From Alterluteimonas quercicellularis (lineage in GTDB: Bacteria > Pseudomonadota > Gammaproteobacteria > Xanthomonadales > Xanthomonadaceae), in contig NZ_JAIWPR010000030.1 of the NCBI RefSeq assembly GCF_021191635.1, positions 1-64,000 on the forward strand: a DNA stretch of 64,000 bases, read 5' to 3'. The notes beneath the pieces are model-generated. The model saw only the letters and a program-made list of their open reading frames with translations, was not told the origin of the DNA and searched no databases. Shown here in pieces: positions 1-7,366 of this stretch (position 1 is the first letter of the stretch; every line of letters starts with the position of its first letter). A program made the translations under genes and the position numbers.

Positions 1-13
1 AGGAGCGCGTGCC

Positions 14-403
14 TCAGGCGGCGGCGTCCTTGAGCTTCTTGAGCGGGCGCACCTTGACCTTGACCGAGGCGGGCTTGGCGGCGAACCACTGCTCTTCCTT
101 GGTGAAGGGGTTGATGCCCTTGCGCTTCGGCTTGGCCGCCACCTTGACCGAGGTGATCTTCAGCACGCCCGGCAGGGTGAACGAACCGTGGCCCTTCTTG
201 CTGATCGAACCGTGGATCGCGCCTTCCAGCGCGGAGAGCACGGCGCGAACGTCCTTGGCGACGACGCCGCTGGCGTCGGCGATGTGCGCGACCAGGCTCG
301 ACTTGCTCAGCGGATCCTTGATCGCCTTGGGGGCGGCCGGCTTGGCAGCGGCCTTCTTCGGGGCAGCGGCCTTCTTCGCCACCTTGGTTGCTTTCTTCGC
401 CAT
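14..403 (-). CDS. HU-family DNA-binding protein with Lys/Ala-rich tail
   Basis: 129 aa. The first ~28 residues are almost only Lys, Ala and Pro (AKKAAAPKKAAAKPAAPKA), like a histone H1 tail. The rest is a HU/IHF fold: an N-terminal helical part (LSKSSLVAHIADASGV) and then the beta-arm region with GSFTLPGVLKI and KRKGINPFT. HU proteins bind DNA non-specifically as dimers and shape the nucleoid; ordinary HU is ~90 aa and lacks this tail. The ATG is at 403 on the minus strand. The stop lies 13 bases from the window edge, just beside a partial REP-like sequence (1-13). The assignment to the HU superfamily is firm; the role of the tail, probably non-specific DNA compaction, is inference. Confidence 0.9.
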   Translation of the reverse strand: MAKKATKVAKKAAAPKKAAAKPAAPKAIKDPLSKSSLVAHIADASGVVAKDVRAVLSALEGAIHGSISKKGHGSFTLPGVLKITSVKVAAKPKRKGINPFTKEEQWFAAKPASVKVKVRPLKKLKDAAA

Positions 404-517
404 GTGTCCTGTTCCGTAGAGGATGGTTGGAATGTCGGCCGAACCCAGCCGGCACGCGAAATGTAGGCCATGTCCGCGCCCGCGCCAATAGGAAAACGCA
501 AAAAAACAGGGGTTTTC

Positions 518-943
518 TCAGCTGCCGGCGGCCGGCGGCCGGCGGCGGGCGGGGGGCCACCGCCACCAGGCGAACGCGGCCAGCCCGACCAGGGCGGTGT
601 AGGCGGCCACGAAGACCCACCAGGGGGCCTCGAAGAACAGCGCGCGCGACAGCCAGTGCTCGACGAACGATTCCCCGTAGACCCGCTGCCCGGCGCGCTC
701 CCGCAGCGCCTGTTCCCACACCGTCAGCGGGCAGAGGCGGCCCAGCCAGGCCTGCAGCGCGACCGTCGCCAGCAGCGCCAGGTGCAGCCAGCGCAGCCAG
801 GGCCTGCGCACCCACGCCCAGCCGCGCGGGCCGCCGACCAGCACCGCCAGCAGCATGCCCACGGCGAAGGCGGCGATGCCGGCGTGCACGGCCAGGACCG
901 CGTCGGCGAGCGTGGCGGCGAGCGGCGGGGACAGGGCCTCCAT
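518..943 (-). CDS. DUF2784 family inner-membrane protein
   Basis: 141 aa with about four hydrophobic segments (roughly residues 8-38, 48-68, 85-105 and 108-128). The arrangement matches DUF2784: an N-terminal LADAVLAVHAGIAAF helix, WAWVRRPWLRWLHLA, then LCPLTVWEQALRE followed by YGESFVEHWLSRALFFEAPWWVF. Members of this family are small integral membrane proteins of unknown function. It is a single gene; the + strand opposite carries only shadow reading frames. The C-terminus is Pro/Arg rich and cytoplasm-like. Start is ATG at 943 (minus strand). Confidence 0.8.
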   Translation of the reverse strand: MEALSPPLAATLADAVLAVHAGIAAFAVGMLLAVLVGGPRGWAWVRRPWLRWLHLALLATVALQAWLGRLCPLTVWEQALRERAGQRVYGESFVEHWLSRALFFEAPWWVFVAAYTALVGLAAFAWWRWPPARRRPPAAGS

Positions 944-1225
944 GCTCGCGAGTCTACGCGCTGCAACCGTTCATGCCGTGCGCGCATCTGCATGTGAGGA
1001 AACGTATCGAGGACCCCCCGCCCGTGCCGCGTATCGCTCCCTTCGATGCGGGCCTGCTGGCCGCGCTGCTGGCGGCCGCATCGGCCGCGCATGCGCAGGC
1101 GGCCCCCGCGCCGGCGCGGCCGGCGGCGGTGTTCTCGCTGGGCGCCACGACCTGGCTGGCGACGCGTCACTGGGCCTGGCTGGTGTCCGCCGGCGCGCTG
1201 CCGCGCGGCGGGCCCGCGCCGGCGC
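944..1225. other. Intergenic gap with a possible orphan signal-peptide ORF
   Basis: This stretch separates the DUF2784 gene from the stop of the EF-G-like gene. On the + strand a frame opening with ATG at 973 encodes a hydrophobic, signal-peptide-like segment (GLLAALLAAASAAHAQA). It is followed by AVFSLGATTWLATRHWAWLV and then low-complexity Pro/Ala sequence running into the antisense of the EF-G-like gene (to 1305). It has no family match I recognise and no clear ribosome binding site. It could be the decayed 5' end of an exported-protein gene, or chance in very GC-rich DNA. Confidence 0.3.
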
Positions 1226-3274
1226 TCAGTCCTCTTCCTGGCGGGGCCGCCACGCCTCCGCCAGCCGCTTCTGCACCTGCGGCGGCGCCGGCTCGTAGTG
1301 GCTGAAGTCGATCGCGTAGCGGCCGCGGCCGGCGGTGACCGACTTCAGCTCCGCCGCGTAGCCCTCCAGCTCGGACAGCGGCACCTGCGCGCGCAGCACG
1401 ATCTCGCCGTCGTCGCCGGCGTCGGTGCCGTGGATGCGCGCGCGCTTGGCGGCGAGGCCGCCGCTGATGTCGCCGGTCTGCGCCTCCGGCGCATGCACCT
1501 CCAGCTCGACGATCGGCTCCAGCACCTGCGGCCGCGCGCGCGCCACCGCGTCGAGGAAGGCCTTGCGGCCGGCGGCGACGAACGCGACCTCCTTGCTGTC
1601 GACGGCGTGGTGCTTGCCGTCGTAGACCGTCACCCGCAGGTCCTGCATCGGGTAGCCGGCCAGCGCGCCGTCCTTCAGCACCTGGCGCACGCCCTTCTCG
1701 ACCGCCGGCAGGAACTGGCCGGGGATCGCGCCCCCCTTGACCTCGTCCACGAACTCGAAGCCGCCGCCGCGCGGCAGCGGCGCCACGCGCAGGAACACCT
1801 CGCCGAACTGGCCGGCGCCGCCGGTCTGCTTCTTGTGCCGGTGGTGGCCTTCCGCCGCCGCGGCGACCGTCTCGCGGTAGGCGATGCGCGGCGCGCGCGT
1901 CTCCACCTCCACGCCGTGGCGCTCGCGCAGGCGCTGCAGCTGCACCCGCAGGTGCAGGTCGGACAGCCCGCGGATCACCGTCTCGTGGGTGTCCTCGTCC
2001 TGGTCCACGCGGAAGCAGGGGTCCTCGTCCGCCAGCCGCTGCAGCGCGGTGGCCAGCTTCTGCTCCTGGCCCTTGCGCGCCGGCGCGACCGCCAGGCCGA
2101 ACATCGGCTGCGGGAACTGCAGCGGCGCGAGATGGATGTGGTCCTCGTCGTGGCTGTCGTGCAGCACCGCGTCGAAGTGCAGTTCCTCGACCTTGGCCAC
2201 GGCGGCGATCTCGCCCGGCACCGCGCACTCGATCTCGACGTGCTCGCGGCCGTGGATGCGGAACAGGTGGGCGACCCGGAACGGCTTGCGGCCGTCGTCG
2301 ACGAACAGCTGGGCGTCGCGGCGCACCGTGCCCTGGTACACGCGGAACACGCCGATCCGGCCGACGAAGGGGTCGTGGACGATGCGGAACACGTCCGCCA
2401 CCACGTGCGCGTCCGGGTCCGGCGACAGCGCGAGCGGCTGCGCGCCGTCCCCTTCGCCCTTCAGGAACGGCGGCGGGTTGGCCTCGCCCGGGTGCGGCAG
2501 CAGGCGCTCGATCGCGGTCAGCAGCTCCGGCACGCCGGTGCCGCTGCGCGCGGACACGAAGCACACCGGCACCAGGTGCCCTTCGCGCATGCACCGCTCG
2601 AAGGCGTCGTGCAGCTCGTCGCCGCGCAGGCCCTGCTCGCCGAGGTCGAGATAGCGGTCCATGACCGTCTCGTCCACCTCGACCACCTGGTCGAGGATGC
2701 GGCGGTGCCAGTCGCCGACCGCGCCGAGGTCGCTCCCGCCGCCGTCGCCGGCGAAGCAGTCGACCACCCGTGCGGCGCCGCCGGCGGGCAGGTTCAGCGG
2801 CAGCGCCTCGGGCCCGAACTCGGCGCGCAGGGCCTCCAGCACGCGCGCCGGGTCCGCGCCCTCGGCATCGATGCGGTTGACCACCAGCATCCGGCACAGC
2901 CCGCGCTCGGCGGCGCGCGCCATCAGCCGGCGGGTGCCGTGCTCGACGCCGCGCACCGCGTCCACTACCACCGCCACGGTGTCGGCCGCCGCCAGCGCGG
3001 CCAGCGCCGGCCCGCGGAAGTCGGGGTAGCCCGGGGTGTCGATCAGCTGCACGTGCACGCCGCCGTGGTCGAAGACGGCCAGCGCGGCGTCGACGGAGTG
3101 GCCGCGCGCCTTCTCGATCGGATCGTGGTCGGACACGGTGCTGCCGCGCTCCACGCTGCCCGCCGAGGACAAGGCGCCGCCGGCGTGCAGCAGCGCCTCG
3201 AACAGCGTGGTCTTGCCGGCGCCGGGATGGCCCGCCAGCGCGAGCGTGCGGATGTCCTCGGTGCGGTACGGCAT
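1226..3274 (-). CDS. Elongation factor G-like translational GTPase
   Basis: 682 aa from the chosen ATG at 3274 (MPYRTED), which has AGGGAG upstream; the reading frame is open further upstream but that part looks non-coding. The GTPase domain has a P-loop GHPGAGKTT (residues 15-23), DTPG (79-82) and NRID (133-136), where canonical EF-G has NKxD. After it come EF-G-like domain II, III (HHRHKKQTGGAGQFGEV), IV and V (ARIHGTDAGDDGEIVLRAQVPLSELE) regions. The size fits the EF-G family, but the sequence is of the divergent 'EF-G-like' type that accompanies a normal fusA rather than replacing it. Its role (accessory translocation, recycling or stress translation) cannot be read from sequence. Confidence 0.9.
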   Translation of the reverse strand: MPYRTEDIRTLALAGHPGAGKTTLFEALLHAGGALSSAGSVERGSTVSDHDPIEKARGHSVDAALAVFDHGGVHVQLIDTPGYPDFRGPALAALAAADTVAVVVDAVRGVEHGTRRLMARAAERGLCRMLVVNRIDAEGADPARVLEALRAEFGPEALPLNLPAGGAARVVDCFAGDGGGSDLGAVGDWHRRILDQVVEVDETVMDRYLDLGEQGLRGDELHDAFERCMREGHLVPVCFVSARSGTGVPELLTAIERLLPHPGEANPPPFLKGEGDGAQPLALSPDPDAHVVADVFRIVHDPFVGRIGVFRVYQGTVRRDAQLFVDDGRKPFRVAHLFRIHGREHVEIECAVPGEIAAVAKVEELHFDAVLHDSHDEDHIHLAPLQFPQPMFGLAVAPARKGQEQKLATALQRLADEDPCFRVDQDEDTHETVIRGLSDLHLRVQLQRLRERHGVEVETRAPRIAYRETVAAAAEGHHRHKKQTGGAGQFGEVFLRVAPLPRGGGFEFVDEVKGGAIPGQFLPAVEKGVRQVLKDGALAGYPMQDLRVTVYDGKHHAVDSKEVAFVAAGRKAFLDAVARARPQVLEPIVELEVHAPEAQTGDISGGLAAKRARIHGTDAGDDGEIVLRAQVPLSELEGYAAELKSVTAGRGRYAIDFSHYEPAPPQVQKRLAEAWRPRQEED

Positions 3275-3485
3275 GGCGCGGCTCCCTGTGCGGCGGCCTC
3301 GCGGCCGGGCGCCAGGGCCGCTGTCGCCCCGCGCGGACCGCGCGCGGCGGACGGTCATGGCGTCGGGACACCATAGCCCGGCGCCGCCCCCGGAGCGCGC
3401 TGCGTCGCAGCACCTGCGCGCATCCCTAACATCGGATGCCCTAGTGTGGGCCGCTGCATTCCCCACCACTTCCACGGAGAACACG

Positions 3486-3920
3486 ATGGGCATCACCCGC
3501 AAGGCCACCGCACGCTGGGAAGGCGACCTCAAGTCCGGCAGCGGCCGCCTCGACACCCCGCAGAGCGGCCTGCTGTCGGCCACCCGCTACGGCTTCAACA
3601 GCCGCTTCGGCGACGAGAAGGGCACCAATCCCGAGGAACTGATCGCCGCCGCCCACGCCGGCTGCTTCAGCATGGCGCTGTCGGCCAAGCTCGGCGAGGC
3701 CGGCCATCCGCCCACCTCGGTCGAGACCGAGGCCCGGGTCGAGCTGTCCACCGACGGCGGCCCCACCATCACCGCGATCACGCTCAAGACCAAGGCGGTC
3801 GTGCCCGGCATCGACGAGGTGCGCTTCCGCGCGATCGCCGACGACGCCAAGCAGAACTGCCCGGTCTCCAAGGCGCTGTCGGCGGTGCCGATCACGCTCG
3901 AGGCCGAACTGGCGGGCTGA
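3486..3920 (+). CDS. osmC: OsmC family peroxiredoxin
   Basis: 144 aa. OsmC enzymes reduce organic hydroperoxides with two cysteines in the cytoplasm. Both expected sites are present: C60 in AHAGCFSMAL and C125 in QNCPVSKAL. The N-terminal ARWEGDLKSGSGRL and the GTNPEELIAAA segment are typical of OsmC rather than Ohr. The ATG at 3486 follows CGGAG. It is transcribed away from the EF-G-like gene, and the next gene, an alpha/beta hydrolase, starts 9 bases downstream, so the two may be co-transcribed. OsmC genes are commonly stress induced; no clear promoter was identified. Confidence 0.93.
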   Translation: MGITRKATARWEGDLKSGSGRLDTPQSGLLSATRYGFNSRFGDEKGTNPEELIAAAHAGCFSMALSAKLGEAGHPPTSVETEARVELSTDGGPTITAITLKTKAVVPGIDEVRFRAIADDAKQNCPVSKALSAVPITLEAELAG

Positions 3921-3929
3921 GCGCGCCGC

Positions 3930-4640
3930 ATGGCCCCGGCCGAGCCCCCGTGCCTGCTGTGCGTGCACGGCGCCGGCGGCGGGGGCTGGGAATGGGCGAT
4001 CTGGCGGCGGGTGTTCGAGGCCGCCGGCTGGCGGGTGCAGGCGCCCGGCCTGCAGCCGGCGGCGGGCGGCCTGTCCGCGACCGGGTTCGACGACTACGAG
4101 GCGCAGGTGCGCGCCCGGCTCGTGCGCCTGCCGCGGCCGCGCGTGCTCGCCGGCGCGAGCCTGGGCGGCCTGCTGGCCGCACGCTGCGCCGCGGAAGCGG
4201 ACGCGCTGGTGCTGGTCAATCCGCTGCCGCCGGCGCCCTGGCACGCGCTGCTGCCCGCGCGCGACTGGCCGCCGCGGGTGCCCTGGGACCGCAACGCACG
4301 CCTGGCGGGCACGCGCCGCGCGTTGCCGGAGGGCGACGAGGCGACCGCGCTGTTCGCCTTCCGCCGCTGGCGCGACGAGAGCGGCGCGGCGCTTCGCGCG
4401 GCCCGGGCCGGCCTCGTGGTGCCCCGGCCGGAGGTGCCGGTGCTGTGCATCGCCTCCGACCAGGACGAGGACGTGCCGCCCGGCGCCACCGCCGCGCTCG
4501 CGCAGGCCTGGGGCGCCACTCTGCTGCGCGAGGCGGGCGACCACCTGGCGCCCCTGCTGGGACGCGACGCCGCCGCGGCGGCCGGCCGCGCGCTGGGGCG
4601 GCTGCCCGGGTTCAGCACCGCTTTACCGCCGCGGGGCTAG
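3930..4640 (+). CDS. Alpha/beta hydrolase
   Basis: 236 aa. It is a small alpha/beta-hydrolase fold protein: an oxyanion-loop motif HGAGGGGWEW near the N-terminus, a nucleophile elbow GASLGG (Ser of GxSxG), an acidic residue in ASDQDEDVPP and a C-terminal His in AGDHLAPLL. These give a plausible Ser-Asp-His triad. There is no signal peptide, so it should be cytoplasmic. The substrate is unknown. It lies 9 bases after osmC on the same strand. The lid region is short, which fits simple esterases or lactonases. Confidence 0.8.
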   Translation: MAPAEPPCLLCVHGAGGGGWEWAIWRRVFEAAGWRVQAPGLQPAAGGLSATGFDDYEAQVRARLVRLPRPRVLAGASLGGLLAARCAAEADALVLVNPLPPAPWHALLPARDWPPRVPWDRNARLAGTRRALPEGDEATALFAFRRWRDESGAALRAARAGLVVPRPEVPVLCIASDQDEDVPPGATAALAQAWGATLLREAGDHLAPLLGRDAAAAAGRALGRLPGFSTALPPRG

Positions 4641-4668
4641 CGTGGGCCATCCTCCCCGGGGTCCGGCG

Positions 4669-5364
4669 ATGGGCAGCAGAACGACGATGTGGGCGGCCGC
4701 GGCGCTGACGGGCGCGCTGCTGGCGGCCGGCCAGGCGGGGGCGCAGAGCCCCTATCCACCCGATCGCTACGACCGCGGCTACGGCACCGACCGCGGCTGG
4801 CCGGGCGCGCGCGACCGCCATGGCGATCCCTACGGCGCGGTCTACGACGAGGCGCGGGTGGTGCGCGTGGACCCGGTGGTCGCCCGCGGCGGCTACGGCA
4901 ACGCCTGCTATACCCGCGACGACGGCGCGGTCTACCGCGACGGCTACGGCGCGCAGCGCGGCTACGACCCCTACGATCCCTACGCGCGCGACCGCTACGA
5001 CCCCCGGCCCGGCAGCGAGGGCGGCCGCACCGTCGCCACCATCGTCGGCGGCGTGGTCGGCGCGGTGCTCGGCAGCCGCGTGGGCGGCGGCTCGGCGCGC
5101 TACGCGACCTCGGCGGTCGGCAGCATGGCCGGCGGCATCGCCGGCCGCGAGATCTACGACGCCGTGCAGCGCGACCGCTACGGCGAGCGCGCGCGGGTGA
5201 CGGTCTGCGAGCCGGTCGACGCGGGCTACGGGTACGGCGACGGCTACGGCTCGGTGCCGGAGTACGAGGTGACCTACGAGTACGCCGGCCGCCTGCACAC
5301 CGCGCGCATGCCCTACCACCCGGGCAGCACCGTGCGCATCCGCGTGGACACGCGGCCCGAGTGA
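4669..5364 (+). CDS. Secreted glycine-zipper 2TM domain protein
   Basis: 231 aa from ATG at 4669; an upstream GTG (4642) would overlap nothing useful and would precede the signal peptide. Residues ~1-25 form a signal peptide ending AGQAGAQ. The middle (about 30-120) is a Tyr/Asp/Arg/Gly-rich repeat region (DRYDRGYG, DPYDPYARDRYD). A glycine-zipper segment follows (ATIVGGVVGAVLGSRVGGG ... GSMAGGIAGREIYD), as in Rickettsia 17-kDa-antigen-like and SlyB-like envelope proteins. The C-terminal part (EYEVTYEYAGRLHTARM ... GSTVRIRVD) is the usual beta-rich tail of these proteins. Probably an outer-membrane or periplasmic protein; function unknown. Confidence 0.8.
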   Translation: MGSRTTMWAAAALTGALLAAGQAGAQSPYPPDRYDRGYGTDRGWPGARDRHGDPYGAVYDEARVVRVDPVVARGGYGNACYTRDDGAVYRDGYGAQRGYDPYDPYARDRYDPRPGSEGGRTVATIVGGVVGAVLGSRVGGGSARYATSAVGSMAGGIAGREIYDAVQRDRYGERARVTVCEPVDAGYGYGDGYGSVPEYEVTYEYAGRLHTARMPYHPGSTVRIRVDTRPE

Positions 5365-5401
5365 GGGCGGGGCGGCGCTAGAGCGAGGGCGGTCTGGATC
5401 C

Positions 5402-5424
5402 GTAGGAGCGCGCTCGCACGCAAC
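5402..5424. repeat. GTAG-type REP element (single, degenerate)
   Basis: The sequence GTAGGAGCGCGCTCGC is followed by a degenerate arm. It lies between the convergent glycine-zipper gene and the first PhzF-like gene, in a 134-base gap with no other feature. Confidence 0.75.
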
Positions 5425-5498
5425 GGGCCGCCCGGAGTCGAGCGCGCGCGGTCGTCCCGGGCGCTTGCGTACACGGCGCAACGCCGGCCGACGGCCGC

Positions 5499-6383
5499 TC
5501 AGCGCTCCCAGTCCAGCGTGCCTTCCACCACGAAGGCGACCTGCCCGCCGGACCAGATCTCGCCCTCGTCGTCGATCTCCAGCTGCAGCCGCGCGTCGTA
5601 GCCGACCTCGCGGCCCTGGCTGACCGTGTAGCGGCGCTTGCCGCCGGGCAGGGCGTCGCGCGAGGCCAGCCAGGCGGCGAGGGTGGCGTTGGCGGCGCCG
5701 GAGGCGGCGTCCTCGAAGCGCGCCGGCGCGCCGACCCAGGCGCGCACCACCAGGTCGTAGGGCTGGCCGGCGTCGGCGCGGGCGAAGGCGCACAGGCCCA
5801 TGCTGGCGGTCGACCCCCCCACCACGCCGATGGCGTCCCAGTCGGGCTGCGCCTGGCGCAGCGTGGCCTCGTCGGCCAGCTCGGCCAGCCACCAGCGGCG
5901 GCCGCCGTCGACCAGTGCGGGCGGCAGCGCGCCGGGCAGCAGGCCGTCCAGCGCGTGGCGCAGGCGCGGGTCGCCGCGCGCGGCGGTCTCCACCACCCGC
6001 GCCCGCGGCGTGCGCACGGCCACCGTGCGCGCGCGGCCCTCGCCGCGCACCTGCAGCGGCAGCCGGCCGGCCAGGCCGTCCTGCAGCAGGCGGCCGCCGG
6101 CGTCCGGCGCGATGCGGCCGGCGGCCAGCAGCGCCTGCGCGGTGCCCACGCTGGGATGGCCCGCGAACGGCACCTCGCGGCGCGGGCTGAACATGCGGAT
6201 GCGATAGTCGGCGCCGTCGCCGCCGGCGAACACGAAGGTGGTCTCGGGCAGGCGCGTCCAGCGCGCGATGGCCTGCATCGCCTCGTCGTCGAGGCCCTGG
6301 GCGTCGAGCACCACCGCGAGCGGGTTGCCGGCGCCGGGGCGGTCAGCGAAGACGTCGAGCTGGACGAAGCGGCGTGCGGTCAT
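5499..6383 (-). CDS. PhzF family isomerase/epimerase-like protein (copy 1)
   Basis: 294 aa, full length for the family. PhzF proteins have two pseudo-symmetrical diaminopimelate-epimerase-like domains. The family signature is present: VQLDVFADRPGAGNPLAVV at the N-terminus, the catalytic glutamate E47 in LPETTFVF, FAGHPSVGTAQA, and the second-domain segment EDAASGAANATLAAW. PhzF itself isomerises DHHA in phenazine synthesis, but most members have unknown substrates and no phenazine genes are nearby. Start is ATG at 6383 (minus). A paralogue ends 29 bases upstream, so the two are probably one transcript. Confidence 0.9.
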   Translation of the reverse strand: MTARRFVQLDVFADRPGAGNPLAVVLDAQGLDDEAMQAIARWTRLPETTFVFAGGDGADYRIRMFSPRREVPFAGHPSVGTAQALLAAGRIAPDAGGRLLQDGLAGRLPLQVRGEGRARTVAVRTPRARVVETAARGDPRLRHALDGLLPGALPPALVDGGRRWWLAELADEATLRQAQPDWDAIGVVGGSTASMGLCAFARADAGQPYDLVVRAWVGAPARFEDAASGAANATLAAWLASRDALPGGKRRYTVSQGREVGYDARLQLEIDDEGEIWSGGQVAFVVEGTLDWER

Positions 6384-6412
6384 GACAGGCGACGGCGTGG
6401 GGGCCGCGCAGC

Positions 6413-7267
6413 TTACCAATCGAGCCGGCCCTCGATCACCGGCTGCACGTCGCCGCCGATCCACACCGCGCCGTCGGCGTCCACCTCCACCGCGATGCGG
6501 CCGTCGCGGCCGAGCGCGCGGCCCTGGCGGGCGACGTAGCGGCCGGCCGCGCCGGGCAGCCGGCCCTGCGCGCGCAGGCGCGAGGCGATCAGCGCGTTGA
6601 CGCTGCCGGTGACCGGGTCCTCCGGCACGCCGACGCCGGGCGCGAACGCGCGCACCGACACCCCGTCGCCGGGGACGGGGTCCACCGCGTAGGCGGCCAG
6701 CTTGCCGCCGCCGGGCAGCGCGGCGATGGCGGGAAGGTCCGGCCGCAGCGCCTGCAGCGCGTCGTCGTCGCGCACTTCCAGCAGCCACCAGTGCGGGCCG
6801 TTGCTCCACAGCTCGGCGGCCTCGCCCGCGGCGGCGGCCGCGGCCAGCGCGTCGGGCAGCGCATCGAGCGTGGTGGGCAGGTGCTGCGCCTCCGGGCTGC
6901 GCACCGCGGCGGTGCGGCGGCCGGCATCCTCGCCGATGCGCACCGGCAGCAGGCCGGCCGCGCAGGCCTGGACCAGCCGCCCCTGGCGCGGCGCGCACAG
7001 GCCGGTCTCCACCGCAGCCCACGCCGCGCCGACGCTGGGATGCCCGGCGAAGGGCAGCTCGGCGCCGGGGGTGAAGATGCGCACGCGGTAGTCGGCGCCG
7101 GGGCCGGGCGGCAGGAAGAACACGGTCTCCGAGAGGTTCAGCCAGGCGGCGATCGCCTGCATGGCCCCGGCGTCCAGGGCCTCGCCGCCGAACACCGCGC
7201 CGAGGGGATTGCCCAGCCCGCGGCGCGGGGCGAAGACGTCGAGCTGGAGATAGCGCAGGCGCGGCAT
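6413..7267 (-). CDS. PhzF family isomerase/epimerase-like protein (copy 2)
   Basis: 284 aa paralogue of the neighbouring gene. The same landmarks are visible: LQLDVFAPRRGLGNPLGAV, catalytic E47 in LSETVFFL, ELPFAGHPSVGAAWA, and PEDPVTGSVNALIASRL in the second domain. It diverges from copy 1 through much of the central region, so the pair is an old duplication. ATG at 7267 (minus). The gene faces away from lysAC; the ~100 bases between the two starts must hold divergent promoters. Substrate unknown. Confidence 0.9.
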   Translation of the reverse strand: MPRLRYLQLDVFAPRRGLGNPLGAVFGGEALDAGAMQAIAAWLNLSETVFFLPPGPGADYRVRIFTPGAELPFAGHPSVGAAWAAVETGLCAPRQGRLVQACAAGLLPVRIGEDAGRRTAAVRSPEAQHLPTTLDALPDALAAAAAAGEAAELWSNGPHWWLLEVRDDDALQALRPDLPAIAALPGGGKLAAYAVDPVPGDGVSVRAFAPGVGVPEDPVTGSVNALIASRLRAQGRLPGAAGRYVARQGRALGRDGRIAVEVDADGAVWIGGDVQPVIEGRLDW

Positions 7268-7366
7268 GGCGATGATCCGGGAGCGACGCCCGATGATACG
7301 GCGCGCGATGCGGGACGCGGCTAGAATGCGGGGTTCATCGCGCCGCATCGAAAGGCGGCACAGTGC

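Noticed and set aside
1-13. REP element at the left edge
   Set aside because: AGGAGCGCG matches the REP core, but only 13 bases are visible, so it cannot be confirmed.
1046-3376. Long plus-strand ORF opposite the EF-G-like gene
   Set aside because: Low-complexity Arg/Ala/His product and complete overlap with a clear GTPase gene.
5499-7267. Phenazine biosynthesis locus
   Set aside because: Only two PhzF-like proteins occur; no phzA/B, D, E or G genes are nearby. The family name does not imply phenazine production.
7268-7366. Lysine riboswitch upstream of lysAC
   Set aside because: The ~100-base leader is too short and shows none of the lysine-aptamer segments.
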